Below are positions 9,034 through 17,574 of a stretch of 64,000 nt of DNA, one piece after another (within the stretch, counting starts at the first letter, position 1; every line of letters starts with the position of its first letter). Both the position numbers and the translations under genes were made by a program. This stretch comes from an uncultured bacterium (GTDB lineage Bacteria > Bacillota > Clostridia > Lachnospirales > Lachnospiraceae), in assembly GCA_947383005.1 (NCBI GenBank), contig CANDBT010000009.1, positions 1-64,000 of the forward strand. Direction: 5' to 3'. A model generated the notes under the pieces. That model ran no database searches. It saw nothing but the letters and a program-made list of their open reading frames with translations, and was not told the origin of the DNA.

Positions 9034-9235
9034 TATACTATAGGAAGCAAAACCGGCTTCCTATAGTCGGATTTACGGCACGAAAAGCATGCGCCTTTTA
9101 TCAAAATTTGCTTTGCAAATTCTGATAAGCTATATTATAGGAAGCAAAACCGGCTTCCTATAATCGAATTTACGGCGCAAAAGACGCGCCTTTTATCGGA
9201 AATCGCTATGCAATTTCCGATAAGTTATACTATGG
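9034..9235. repeat. Family D three-hairpin repeat, two tandem copies
   Basis: Two ~105-base copies (9034-9139 and 9130-9235) share the junction CTATATTATAG. Each has three hairpins: ATAGGAAGC with GGCTTCCTAT, a GGCGC/GCGCC type hairpin (degraded in the first copy), and ATCAGAATTTGC type arms with GCAAATTCTGAT. The third hairpin differs between the copies (AAATTTGC/GCAAATT against GGAAATCG/CAATTTCC) yet still pairs. Confidence 0.85.
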
Positions 9236-9245
9236 TTAAGGTGGT

Positions 9246-10058
9246 GTGAAAAATTTGAAATTGAAAATTATTGGTAGCGGCGGCATGTCAATTATTCCGA
9301 GCTCATTTTGTAAATGTAAAATTTGTGAGGAAGCCAGACAAAAAGGCGGCAGGTATGAACGGTTAGGGCCAAGCCTGTATATTGATGATATAAAAATGTT
9401 GATAGATACACCCGAAGATATTGCGGTAGCCTGCAACAGACAAAGAATATCGGAAGTGAAACACCTTTCCATTTCCCATAGTGACCCAGACCATGTCAGG
9501 GGTATTCGGATTGTTGAAAAGATAGGTTGCGACTTTATTAAAGGAACGAGTATGCCTATTGGCTTTTATGCTCTTCCAGAGGTCATTAGAGATATAAACC
9601 AAATGAACCGTGACTGCTTTAAATATTATGGTGACGTTCTTCATTGTATTTCTGTTAATGAAACACCGCATATAAAAATAGATAATATTGACATAGACTT
9701 AATCAACAATAACCCAAGCCGAAATATCACTTTTTATGTTCTGAAAGAGCATGAAAAAAAGGTTATCTATGCCTGTTGCAATCCGAAACCTTTTGCTCAT
9801 AATGACTTATATTTTGATGCAGATATTTTGATTATAAGCATGGTTTCTGATGATGGAGTATTAAATGATGGAACGAAGCTTATGGATACGCCTTTGAAAA
9901 ATGAAATATTTACTTTGGATGAGATCTTCACTTTGCGTATTCCGCCAGTTCATATACCCTTGTTTTTGTTAAATCCGCCGCTGTCATTGCTTCCACTAAC
10001 GGCTGTATGCTTCCGCCTTCACACTCCTGTCCTGCGGCTTGCACTTCTGCTTCCTTGA
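9246..10058 (+). CDS. MBL-fold metallo-hydrolase with replaced C-terminus
   Basis: The first ~228 residues are a metallo-beta-lactamase-fold hydrolase of the PhnP-like group: GSGGMSIIPSSFCKCKICEEA (a Cys pair typical of this group), the metal motif SHSDPDHVRG where the usual HxHxDH is changed to S-H-S-D-P-D-H, and a later DADILIISM strand. From about 9930 the frame runs antisense through the lipoprotein gene and codes a hydrophobic Pro/Leu-rich tail unlike the family, so the natural C-terminus with its last metal ligands is missing. It is probably inactive. Start is GTG 9246 after AAGGTGG. Confidence 0.6.
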   Translation: MKNLKLKIIGSGGMSIIPSSFCKCKICEEARQKGGRYERLGPSLYIDDIKMLIDTPEDIAVACNRQRISEVKHLSISHSDPDHVRGIRIVEKIGCDFIKGTSMPIGFYALPEVIRDINQMNRDCFKYYGDVLHCISVNETPHIKIDNIDIDLINNNPSRNITFYVLKEHEKKVIYACCNPKPFAHNDLYFDADILIISMVSDDGVLNDGTKLMDTPLKNEIFTLDEIFTLRIPPVHIPLFLLNPPLSLLPLTAVCFRLHTPVLRLALLLP

Positions 10059-10851
10059 ATGCAATCCACTCTCTTTCCTCTTTCCGCAAAACTTCCATGT
10101 CCGATTCGCTCAGGTTCGCTTCCAGCAGTTTCCACACGGTGTTGAGGGCATCATCCCACAGTTGGTACATCTCTGCGGCAGTTTCATTCATATCCATTTG
10201 TGTGACGGCTTCCTTCTGTTTTTTCTCTATTTCTTTCTCCCTCTCCTTGGCATAAGAAATTTCTGTGGCAATCTCATCGGAAAGACTTGGTTGGAATGTG
10301 GCATCCCCGGCTTGTTCTGCTGCTGATTCGTCTGGTGCGCCGTCAGGGAAGGAATAGACATCCCCGGTCTGAAATCCAACGGCGCCTGAGGTAAACGCCA
10401 CTTCCGCCTTGCCTCCAGTGACGGAAATATCTGCCGACACATAAGGGTTCTCGCTGGTAAAGCGGAGTACGTCCCCCTCCCAGACTGCCGTGCCCTCCAG
10501 CTCGCTGACGCGATAGACGCTGATTTCTGCCGTATAGGTTCCATCTGGCTGCAAAGCAAGGGTTAGCTGGCTATAGACATCAGATGTGCCCTGCTTATCG
10601 GTATAGATGCCGGAAACATCTTCTTTCTCTGCCTGCTTCGTAACCACCGTCTGCTCTGTATTTTCCATTTGTTCAGGTTCCGCTGTCCGTTCCGTATTTT
10701 CCATTTGTTTTGGTTCTTCCGTCTGTTCTATATTTAACGTGTTTCTGCTTGGCTGGTTTGTTTCGACAGGTAGTGAATTATCGCCGCCATGCGTACCGCA
10801 GCCGGACAACAGAATAGCACTTAACGACAGTGCCAGTAATACTTTTTTCAT
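9928..10851 (-). CDS. Lipoprotein with LprI-like (DUF1311) C-terminal domain
   Basis: A 307-residue surface lipoprotein. MKKVLLALSLSAILLSGCG is a lipoprotein signal with lipobox LSGC. A Glu/Thr/Gln-rich linker (EQMENTE, KQAEKED repeats) leads to a beta-rich central part and then a domain ending WDDALNTVWKLLE ... LRKEEREWIAFKEAEV, the pattern of LprI-type lysozyme-inhibitor proteins. ATG 10851 has GGGGAGG upstream; the longer frame from 10950 adds a cytoplasmic-looking leader before the signal peptide and is rejected. Its 3' end is convergent with the truncated hydrolase. Confidence 0.75.
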   Translation of the reverse strand: MKKVLLALSLSAILLSGCGTHGGDNSLPVETNQPSRNTLNIEQTEEPKQMENTERTAEPEQMENTEQTVVTKQAEKEDVSGIYTDKQGTSDVYSQLTLALQPDGTYTAEISVYRVSELEGTAVWEGDVLRFTSENPYVSADISVTGGKAEVAFTSGAVGFQTGDVYSFPDGAPDESAAEQAGDATFQPSLSDEIATEISYAKEREKEIEKKQKEAVTQMDMNETAAEMYQLWDDALNTVWKLLEANLSESDMEVLRKEEREWIAFKEAEVQAAGQECEGGSIQPLVEAMTAADLTKTRVYELAEYAK

Positions 10852-11129
10852 AAAACTACCTCCCCAATATATTTTTGCGAATGGACGATATCCATAGGTG
10901 TTAGTCCACCTTTCATCGATGCATTCCGATTTATTGCTTTGATATTTCAACCTATTCTAACATACAGCCCTATTTTTCTCAATAGAAATTGAACTCACCA
11001 CTTGACAATATGGCAAAGGACTTATGTGTCAAGATGAGATTACGGTCATGGACAGAGGGAAGTACATCATGTAGCTTAGAGAGGTTAGACCATACTTCTT
11101 TAATAAGTTTGACATCACCAGGCACAAGC

Positions 11130-11444
11130 AGTTAAATTATGAAAAAGTGTCACCACTGGTGACACAAATCAATTGAACAAACAATTTACTGATTTTATCA
11201 GGAACAAAAAGTATTGAAGAGAAAGAGTTTTATTTAAGATTATGCATACAAGAGAACTATAGTAAGCGTGAACGGGAAAGGCAACTGGATAGCGTTTACT
11301 ACGAACGTTATATGTTATCTCAGGAAAAGTATTGCCCGAAGGGATAAGAAAATAAATAGAAATCCTTTTTTTGATTCTTATGTCATTGAATTTATGGATT
11401 TACCAAATCCATATAAAGAAAATGATCTCAGGAAAGTTTTGTGG
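11130..11444 (+). pseudogene. YhcG/DUF1016 nuclease remnant
   Basis: Broken frames read QFTDFIRNKK, FYLRLCIQENYSKRER then RQLDSVYYERYMLSQEK and FFDSYVIEFMDLPNPYKEND, which match consecutive parts of the YhcG (DUF1016) PD-(D/E)XK nuclease family, where YSKRELERQI and EFLDLPN are hallmarks. Frame breaks occur near 11213 and in the 11330-11345 region, and the nuclease core is absent. A hairpin GTGTCACCA/TGACAC lies at 11147-11163. Confidence 0.7.
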
Positions 11445-11670
11445 TATAATCTCGACAGAGATTATACCCGCGCCAGTTCGCGTCCGACCAAAGGGGGGAC
11501 AAACGCCTAAGCGAACTGTGCGCATCCCCCCGAAGGGAGCATGTCCGGAGGACATGATATAATCTCGACAGAGATTATACCCGCGCCAGTTCGCGTCCGA
11601 CCAAAGGGAGGACAAACGCCTAAGCGAACTGTGCGCATCCCCCCAGAGGGAGCATGTCCGGAGGACATGG
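11445..11670. repeat. Family G 113-bp unit, two tandem copies
   Basis: Two 113-base units (11445-11557, 11558-11670) are almost identical. Each contains TATAATCTC-gaca-GAGATTATA, CAGTTCGCG pairing with AAGCGAACTG, and CATGTCC-ggag-GACATG. The first hairpin and the CAGTTCG that follows it resemble the repeats that flank the glycosidase at 45.2-46.6 kb. Confidence 0.85.
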
Positions 11671-11735
11671 TAACAATGAAGCCGGTAACAAATAGAAATT
11701 GTGTGATAAGCAAGCTAATTAAGGAGAAAAATCAA

Positions 11736-12107
11736 ATGAAAAGAGAACTTGGGATTGCCAGATGTGGCTTAGCCTGTTGTTTATGTCATGAAAACATTAC
11801 TTGTAATGGTTGTAACTCTGATGAATGTATGGATAAAGAATGGTGTGAAAATCGAAAATGTTCTCTTGAAAAAGAAATACCAAGCTGTTCTTTATGTGAA
11901 AATGACTGCCACAAAGGGCTTTTATCAAAAATGAAGCCATACGGATTCACAGTATTTGTTAAAAGGTATGGGCTTGAAGCATTGCTTGATTGCCTTGAAA
12001 GGAATGAAAAAAATGGAGTTATTTACCATCGGGAAGGATTGATTGGGGATTATGATAATTTTGATGATTTAGAAAAATTGATTGAGTTCATAAAAAGTGG
12101 CGTATGA
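11736..12107 (+). CDS. DUF3795 domain Cys-rich protein
   Basis: A 123-residue cytoplasmic protein with a dense Cys pattern (CGLACCLCHENITCNGC, CENRKCSLEKEIPSCSLCEND) typical of DUF3795 proteins and likely to bind zinc or an iron-sulfur centre. Function is unknown in the family. ATG 11736 has AAGGAGAA upstream; the longer frame from 11541 runs through the tandem repeats and is not believed. It is followed immediately by another small conserved gene, which could be cotranscribed. Confidence 0.75.
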   Translation: MKRELGIARCGLACCLCHENITCNGCNSDECMDKEWCENRKCSLEKEIPSCSLCENDCHKGLLSKMKPYGFTVFVKRYGLEALLDCLERNEKNGVIYHREGLIGDYDNFDDLEKLIEFIKSGV

Positions 12108-12159
12108 CCATTCATATTTGCCTTATTGGAAATTCAAGTATCAAGGAGATAATCATATT

Positions 12160-12579
12160 ATGCAGGAATATATAAAGAACAGGGTACATGAATTATACTG
12201 GAATGATGACATAAACTGTGCAAGGACAGCAATCATTTGTTTGAGTGAATTGTTTGAAACCATGATTGAACCACAGGTAATATGGTCTGCAGTTGGACTA
12301 CATGGTGCAGGCGGGTATAGGGCGCAATGCGGTTTAGTCGAAGGAACGCTTATGTTTATAGGGATTTATCTTCATGAACTGGGAAAAACAGATAGTGAAA
12401 TTGTGTCTGCCTGTTATGATTTTGCATCTGTTTTTGACAGCACATTTAGCTCATTAAGATGTTTTGAATTACGTCCTACAGGTTTTTCACAAAGCGATCC
12501 GCCTCATATGTGTGAAAATCTGACTTGTAAAGGTATTGAATTTTCATACCAATATATTTTAAAAATCACTGAGAAGTAA
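12160..12579 (+). CDS. C_GCAxxG_C_C-like family protein
   Basis: The 139-residue product is helical with a Cys-Gly pattern: NCARTAIICL, then VGLHGAGGYRAQCGLVEGTL and a late HMCENLTCKGI. This is close to the C_GCAxxG_C_C family, thought to be redox-linked membrane-associated proteins. ATG 12160 has AAGGAG 12 bases upstream; the earlier ATG at 12097 overlaps the previous gene. Overlap and spacing suggest an operon with the DUF3795 gene. Function is not known. Confidence 0.65.
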   Translation: MQEYIKNRVHELYWNDDINCARTAIICLSELFETMIEPQVIWSAVGLHGAGGYRAQCGLVEGTLMFIGIYLHELGKTDSEIVSACYDFASVFDSTFSSLRCFELRPTGFSQSDPPHMCENLTCKGIEFSYQYILKITEK

Positions 12580-12589
12580 ACAGCTTTCT

Positions 12590-12718
12590 TCTCATCAGGA
12601 AGCTGGATAGAGCGATAAATGAAACAGGGAAGGATGCGGTCTGTGATTTTGCTGACCATCTCGGCTGGGAGTTCCTCACTGTAGAGATCTTTAAGTTGGT
12701 AATGGATATCCCGTGGAT
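12590..12718 (-). pseudogene. IS256 family (Mutator) transposase fragment
   Basis: Read on the minus strand the stretch gives PRDIHYQLKDLYSEELPAEM then VSKITDRILP and YRSIQLPDEK, the well-known helix-turn-helix segment of IS256-type transposases. No start, DDE residues or terminal repeats are found, so it is a short relic. Confidence 0.7.
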
Positions 12719-13388
12719 AATTATATGGCGGCGTTGATGCCTTTCCTTATTTGTGTTTTCCATGTGGCGCTGTTCTTGTCTGCTTGCCATTCGTTATATT
12801 TTTTTCCACGTTCTCCATTGGGAATAACGACGGAGAGATTATACCCAAAGGACATAATGTGCTTGCTGCACAGCTCGTTTCATGTTATCAAGTATGCTGT
12901 AATTATGAGGATTGTATCAACGATAACATTCTTTTGCGCTCTTTCAAAATAAGATATAGCGCTCAGATTGAAAACAGTAGCAGGAGGATGGGGAAAGCGT
13001 ATTTACTTTTGGGCATAGTAGGTATTTTGGTTTTTATAGAAGCTTTTTTCAACGTCTTAAACCGTATTTTGGGGTTGTTTAGATTTTAAACTCTGATAGA
13101 TACGCCGGGATTTATAATTAAGCAAAGTTTGCAGGGACAGCATATAACAACGTCTCGCTGCCGCCCTGTTCAATTTTTGACATTCAGGTAGGAACCCGGC
13201 ACAGGGTGCAAAAATGTTCTATGATATAGGCAGTTTATTGATGGTTTATCCCAATTGAATGACTGGCCTGTATGGGATATGCTCCCCGGCGGTGTAACGC
13301 AATGCTTCCCTGGACGAGCTGGAACAGGCCGGGATGGTATCTTTGAAAATAAATTTCAATAGGAGCCGTTATAATCGGCTCCTATGAG
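12719..13388. other. Degenerate region without an identifiable gene
   Basis: A plus-strand frame (12751-13089) ends in a hydrophobic stretch (YLLLGIVGILVFIEAFFNVL) that could be the tail of a lost membrane protein, but its first part is low-quality sequence with no ribosome site. 13090-13388 shows no gene; a hairpin ATAGGAGCC/GGCTCCTAT lies at 13359-13385. Confidence 0.4.
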
Positions 13389-13460
13389 ATATATTACAGG
13401 AACCTCTCCGCGAACCCTGTAATCGGATTTACGGCGCAAAGGACGCGCCTTTTATCAATT
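13389..13460. repeat. Family D repeat, truncated copy
   Basis: Contains TATTACAGG-N-CCTGTAAT, GGATTTACGGCGCAAAGGAC and GCGCCTTTTATC, matching the first two hairpins of family D, but the third hairpin is missing. It abuts the 3' end of the gene at 13463-14425, for which it could serve as terminator. Confidence 0.75.
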
Positions 13461-13462
13461 TA

Positions 13463-14425
13463 TTATTTTTTCACATCAAGAATAGCTGTTGTATCGCCGC
13501 TGAAGGTGCTTTTTGCATAAGCAGCACGTGCTTTGGCTTGCCGGACCTTGCGTGCTTCGGGAGTCAGTTCGGCATCTATGCGGCTTTTGGTTTTGGTGAT
13601 GATCTTTTCCGCCTTTTTCAGTTCGGCGTCGGCAGGTTTATCTTCGTTGATTTGTGTTGTTTTTTGGTCTGTACGAGGTTGGACTGCAATTTTTCCATCA
13701 GCGGAAAGTTCGGAAGCCACATCGCCGGTAGCGCTGCCTTCAGGACGTTCTGCCTTGTCAGAATCCGTTTCTTCCGTTTCGCTCTTTTGACTTTCTTTTG
13801 TTTCTTGTTCAACGGTATCAGGTTTTTCTTTCTTCTGTTCGGCCTCTTTAGCCTCCTGACGGTCTTTTTCCGCTTTCCGCTGTTCAGCTTCCGTAGGAAG
13901 CTTGGAATATTCACCACTCTGGACGAATTTTGTCATGGTATCGGCAGAGGCGTTGGTCAGGCGCAGTTCCTGTTTGATCAGTTCTAATTTTTTTCCGCTG
14001 GGAATGTTGGGGTTATTTTTGACTTCATTGACACGATCTAAAGAGGCGGCCATTTGTGAAGCTTTCACCCGTTGCACTTCTTCTTTGGTTTTGCAGCTTT
14101 TCAGCCGTTGTTCGTAGGCTTTTCGTTCTGTTTCGATGGCTTTTGCTTTTTTGTAGGTTTCCGGGGCGTTTTTTCTTAAGAACTCCATCTCTGCGGAAGT
14201 CAGGCGTTTGCCTGAATTCATTTTCAATTCGATGGTTGCCATGGTCTGACGAGATTCTTTGTCCATCGTTTTTTCCGTTCCTTCGGTTTGTTTTTTTAGC
14301 CAATCATCAATAGACATGGTTCCGTCAGAGGTGTAGTCACCGGATGCTTTTTTCTTTTCCCATTTCATTTGCATTTTCATATTCTGGGTGTAAGTGTTAA
14401 GCGAACCGATCATCATAATATCCAT
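13463..14425 (-). CDS. Hypothetical charged coiled-coil protein
   Basis: A 320-residue hydrophilic protein without signal peptide or membrane segment. It starts MDIMMIGSLNTYTQNMKMQM, is rich in Lys, Glu and Gln, and contains likely coiled coil (residues ~90-140, ~185-215) separated by a low-complexity Glu/Thr/Ser linker. ATG 14425 has AGGAGG at good distance. I do not recognise a characterised family. It is flanked on both sides by repeats and stands alone as a transcription unit. Confidence 0.65.
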   Translation of the reverse strand: MDIMMIGSLNTYTQNMKMQMKWEKKKASGDYTSDGTMSIDDWLKKQTEGTEKTMDKESRQTMATIELKMNSGKRLTSAEMEFLRKNAPETYKKAKAIETERKAYEQRLKSCKTKEEVQRVKASQMAASLDRVNEVKNNPNIPSGKKLELIKQELRLTNASADTMTKFVQSGEYSKLPTEAEQRKAEKDRQEAKEAEQKKEKPDTVEQETKESQKSETEETDSDKAERPEGSATGDVASELSADGKIAVQPRTDQKTTQINEDKPADAELKKAEKIITKTKSRIDAELTPEARKVRQAKARAAYAKSTFSGDTTAILDVKK

Positions 14426-14449
14426 ACAGGCACCTCCTCTTCCATAAAT

Positions 14450-14609
14450 ACTACTCTCGGAAACTCTTTTTGTCCGGATTTGTGGGATAATTTTTTGTTA
14501 GAAGCGCTCAAATTGATGAGATGTACATAGAACGTACATTGATTAAATTGGACGCTTCCGGCGAAAAACAAGCCACAAAGATGGGGGCAAGGGAGTTTAC
14601 GAGAGTGCT
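14450..14609. repeat. Family E palindromic repeat, copy 1
   Basis: Arms begin CTACTCTCGGAAACTC and end GTTTACGAGAGTG. The centre is GATGTACAT-agaa-CGTACATTGAT, flanked by GCGCTCAA and GGACGCTTCC. The same order of segments returns at 49.80-49.96 kb. Confidence 0.75.
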
Positions 14610-14634
14610 TATAAAATGTAGCACGGAAATTTTT

Positions 14635-14783
14635 GTAACAGTTCAGACGGCGGGGAATTTGACAAGAACTTTAGGCGTCAAGCTTACTTGTAAGCTAAAA
14701 TTCTTGTTAAATTCCACATCGGATGGACATCCCAGCTTTTGTCCGGCGTAGACGGGCAGGAAGACACCCGTCTGAACTGTTAC
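14635..14783. repeat. Family A palindromic repeat, copy 2 (inverted)
   Basis: Ends are GTAACAGTTCAGACGG and CCGTCTGAACTGTTAC. The inner hairpin arms are GAATTTGACAAGAACTTTAG and CTAAAATTCTTGTTAAATTC, with loop GCGTCAAGCTTACTTGTAAG. Orientation is opposite to copy 1. Confidence 0.85.
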
Positions 14784-14804
14784 GAATTTCTTTTTCATCC
14801 ATCC

Positions 14805-14911
14805 CATATTACAGGAACCGCTCCGCGAACCCTGTAATCAGATTTACGGCGCAAAAGACACGCCTTTTATCAGAATTTGCTTCGCAAATTCTGATAAGTT
14901 ATACTATTATA
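14805..14911. repeat. Family D repeat, complete copy
   Basis: Hairpin 1 is ATTACAGG...CCTGTAAT, hairpin 2 GGCGC...CACGCC, hairpin 3 ATCAGAATTTGC-tTC-GCAAATTCTGAT, ending TTATACTATTATA. Hairpin 1 has a different sequence from that of the 9-kb copies but still pairs. Confidence 0.8.
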
Positions 14912-14992
14912 TATCGGCTTAACAGGAAAAAACTTAATTTGGCATATCTGCCTTTTTTTGTTGTGCACCCCTTTTCAATGTGATACAATTTA

Positions 14993-15548
14993 CTATGAAA
15001 GTGTTGCCCGGCAGCCATGATGAGAGCAAGCTCGCTTGCATCGAATCATGGATATCGGGCAACCAAGCCGGTATGAGCAAGTAGGCCGACAGGCCGGATT
15101 GCGAATAACGGCGGCGATTGCGTGAGGGCAAAGCCCGGAGCAATTGACTTTCATAGGGAGGCTGGTGCAACATGAAAGGTTGCATGGAAGTTTACTATGA
15201 AAGTGTTGCCCGGCAGCCATGATGAGAGCAAGCTCGCTTGCATCGAATCATGGATATCGGGCAACCAAGCCGGTATGAGCAAGTAGGCCGACAGGCCGGA
15301 TTGCGAATAACGGCGGCGATTGCATGAGGGCAAAGCCCGGAGCAATTGACTTTCATAGGGCGGTTGGTGCAACGCCAAAGGCGCGGAGCAATCGACTTTC
15401 ATAGGGAGGCTGGTGCAACATCAAAGGCTGCATGGAGATTTACGATGAAAGTCCCAGACGGCAGCCATGGGACGGTCATGCTTGCATGAACCAGCATATG
15501 GATACCGGCGGTGATTGTGGAAGAGCCAAAGGTGAGGAGCAATTTTTA
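14993..15548. repeat. Family B cloverleaf repeat array
   Basis: Two complete 164-base copies (14993-15156 and 15195-15358) are joined by a 38-base linker that carries TGCAAC/GTTGCA; a 3' fragment (15373-15404) and a diverged copy (15441-15548) follow. Each full copy is closed by CTATGAAAGT with ACTTTCATAG and contains three arms: TTGCCCG/CGGGCAA extended by CCATGAT/ATCATGG; GCCGGTAT...ATAACGGC with inner GGCC-gaca-GGCC; and GATTGC...GCAATT. No protein frame with a plausible start is found in it. The array ends 41 bases before the CapA gene. Confidence 0.85.
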
Positions 15549-15589
15549 CGAAAAAAGAAACGTTTTTTCGAAAAGGGAGTATCAAATTT

Positions 15590-16690
15590 ATGAGAAAACA
15601 TTTATCTATACTGCTTACAATGACGTTTTTTCTGTCAACATTTGCTACAGGGTATTCCTTTGCGGCAGTACGCTCAGGCCGGAGTGCTGCCGATGAAGGC
15701 AAGTCGGGGCAGGTCTATCAGAAAGATATTCATTCTCCGGATAAAGTGACTCTTTCTTTTGCCGGAGACATCAGCTTTGCTGACGGTTATGCCAATATGA
15801 GCTATTATTACAGCCAAGGGTCGGATATAACGCGATGTATTTCCCCGGATTTAATTGCCCGTATGGATGCTGCCGATATTATGATGATTAATAATGAATT
15901 TACTTACAGCCGACGGGGGAAGCCCCTTTCAGGAAAAACCTTTACTTTTCGGGCTAAACCGGAGATGGCGGCAAATCTGGGAAAGCTTTCAGTAGATATT
16001 GTATCCGTAGCGAATAATCATGTTTATGATTATGGTGAGCAGGCTCTTGTCGATACTTTGGATACGTTGGAGCAATACGGAATACCTTATGTAGGGGCGG
16101 GAAGGAATCTCGGCGAGGCGAAAAAAATCGTATATTTTCAAACAAGTGAGATGAAAATCGCTTATGTAAGCGCGACTCAGGTAGAGCGTTCTCATTTGTT
16201 TACGCGGGAGGCCACGGAAACAGCGCCGGGAGTCTTGCGGACTTATGATCCGGCTGTCTTTTTGGAATTGATTAAGAAAGCGAAAGAAAACAGTGACTTT
16301 GTGGTGGTTTATGTTCATTGGGGAACGGAAGGGGTAAGCCGTTTTGAAGCAGACCAGCAACGGCTGGGACATCAATATATCGACGCCGGTGCGGATTTGG
16401 TTATTGGCGATCATCCCCATTGCCTGCAGGGGGTTGAATATTACCGCGGAGTGCCGATTTTTTATAGTTTAGGCAATTACTGGTTTAACAGTAAAACCAG
16501 GGATACCGGGCTGGTGGAAGCGGATATTTCTTTGGACGGCCTTTTGGAATTACGTTTTGTGCCCTGTATCCAGCAGGGCTGCAAGACAATTTTAGTTACT
16601 GATGAAGCAAAGCGTCAGCAGATGTTTCGTTTCCTGGAAAGTATTTCTGCCAATGTGAAGATTGATGACCAAGGTGTGATTGAAGAATAA
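15590..16690 (+). CDS. CapA family protein (PGA_cap metallophosphatase fold)
   Basis: The 366-residue exported protein has a signal peptide (MRKHLSILLTMTFFLSTFAT) followed by a CapA domain. Family motifs are clear: LSFAGDISFADG, MMINNEFTYSRRG, IVSVANNHVYDYG, VYVHWGTEG, VIGDHPHCLQG and IFYSLGNYWFNS. CapA proteins were named from poly-gamma-glutamate capsule synthesis, but most stand-alone members in Clostridia have unknown wall-related roles; no capB or capC is nearby. GGGAG lies upstream of ATG 15590. The next gene starts 63 bases downstream. Confidence 0.88.
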   Translation: MRKHLSILLTMTFFLSTFATGYSFAAVRSGRSAADEGKSGQVYQKDIHSPDKVTLSFAGDISFADGYANMSYYYSQGSDITRCISPDLIARMDAADIMMINNEFTYSRRGKPLSGKTFTFRAKPEMAANLGKLSVDIVSVANNHVYDYGEQALVDTLDTLEQYGIPYVGAGRNLGEAKKIVYFQTSEMKIAYVSATQVERSHLFTREATETAPGVLRTYDPAVFLELIKKAKENSDFVVVYVHWGTEGVSRFEADQQRLGHQYIDAGADLVIGDHPHCLQGVEYYRGVPIFYSLGNYWFNSKTRDTGLVEADISLDGLLELRFVPCIQQGCKTILVTDEAKRQQMFRFLESISANVKIDDQGVIEE

Positions 16691-16753
16691 CAGAGCAAAG
16701 GTTGTCTGAATTGTTGCATTAGGGAAAAAGTAGGGAAAAGGGCAAAAGAGATT

Positions 16754-17563
16754 ATGATCAGGAAGATAATTGATAATTTCAGTCTTGAGCAGATTTGCCG
16801 TTCCGGCCAGTGCTTTCGTATGAGCCGAATCGGGGACGGATCGTATAAGATTATTGCCAATGATCAATACATAGAAGTGAGGCAGCGGGGAAAAGAGTGT
16901 GAATTTTTTTGTGATGAACAGGAGTTTGCGGATTTTTGGGAAAATTATTTTGACTTGAAGACGGATTATTCGGCGTGTATAGCCAGGATATCTCCAAATG
17001 ATGATTATTTGAAAAATGCAGCGGCTGTGGGATCCGGCATACGGATTTTGCGGCAGGATTTGTGGGAAATGATGGTTACTTTTTTAATTTCCCAGCAAAA
17101 TAATCTGCCCCGGATACGTCGGTGTATTCAAAATATCTGTGAAGCTTATGGGGAGAAAAAAGTAAACAGCGAAGGAAAAGAGTATTGTGCTTTTCCCCGG
17201 CCGGAGGCGTTGGCCGGGCTTTCCGAGGATGCTCTTCGGACTTGCAATCTGGGCTATCGCAGCAAATATGTGGTGCGTTGCGCCAGAGATGTGGTTTCTG
17301 GCGCGTCAGATAGGGAAAAGATTAGCGGAATGGATTATCAGCAAGCCAGAAAGGAACTTTTAAAACTGTTCGGAGTAGGAGAGAAGGTCGCGGATTGCGT
17401 CTGTCTTTTCGGACTGCATCATTTGCAGGCTTTTCCTGTGGATACCCATATCAGCCAGGCGCTGGCACAGCATTACGCGGAAGGATTTCCTCATAGCAGA
17501 TATCACGATATCCAGGGTGTGCTGCAGCAATATATATTTTATTTTGAGATTAACGGATTGTAG
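16754..17563 (+). CDS. 8-oxoguanine DNA glycosylase (OGG/HhH-GPD)
   Basis: The 269-residue enzyme would remove 8-oxoguanine from DNA and nick the strand by its lyase activity. The N-terminal OGG domain (SLEQICRSGQCFRM) is followed by the helix-hairpin-helix GPD fold: LISQQNNLPRI, then LFGVGEKVADCVCLFG with catalytic K211, and the activating D230 in AFPVDTHI. Length matches Clostridial OGG1-type enzymes. It ends 11 bases before the MATE gene, so they are probably cotranscribed. Confidence 0.9.
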   Translation: MIRKIIDNFSLEQICRSGQCFRMSRIGDGSYKIIANDQYIEVRQRGKECEFFCDEQEFADFWENYFDLKTDYSACIARISPNDDYLKNAAAVGSGIRILRQDLWEMMVTFLISQQNNLPRIRRCIQNICEAYGEKKVNSEGKEYCAFPRPEALAGLSEDALRTCNLGYRSKYVVRCARDVVSGASDREKISGMDYQQARKELLKLFGVGEKVADCVCLFGLHHLQAFPVDTHISQALAQHYAEGFPHSRYHDIQGVLQQYIFYFEINGL

Positions 17564-17574
17564 GAGAATTCATT

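Noticed and set aside
11541-11735. N-terminal extension of the DUF3795 protein through the tandem repeats
   Set aside because: No ribosome site at 11541, while AAGGAGAA stands before 11736 where the family begins.
14934-15402. Short frames through the cloverleaf array (MQPFMLHQPPYESQ...)
   Set aside because: They repeat with each unit, lack ribosome sites and read through conserved hairpins.
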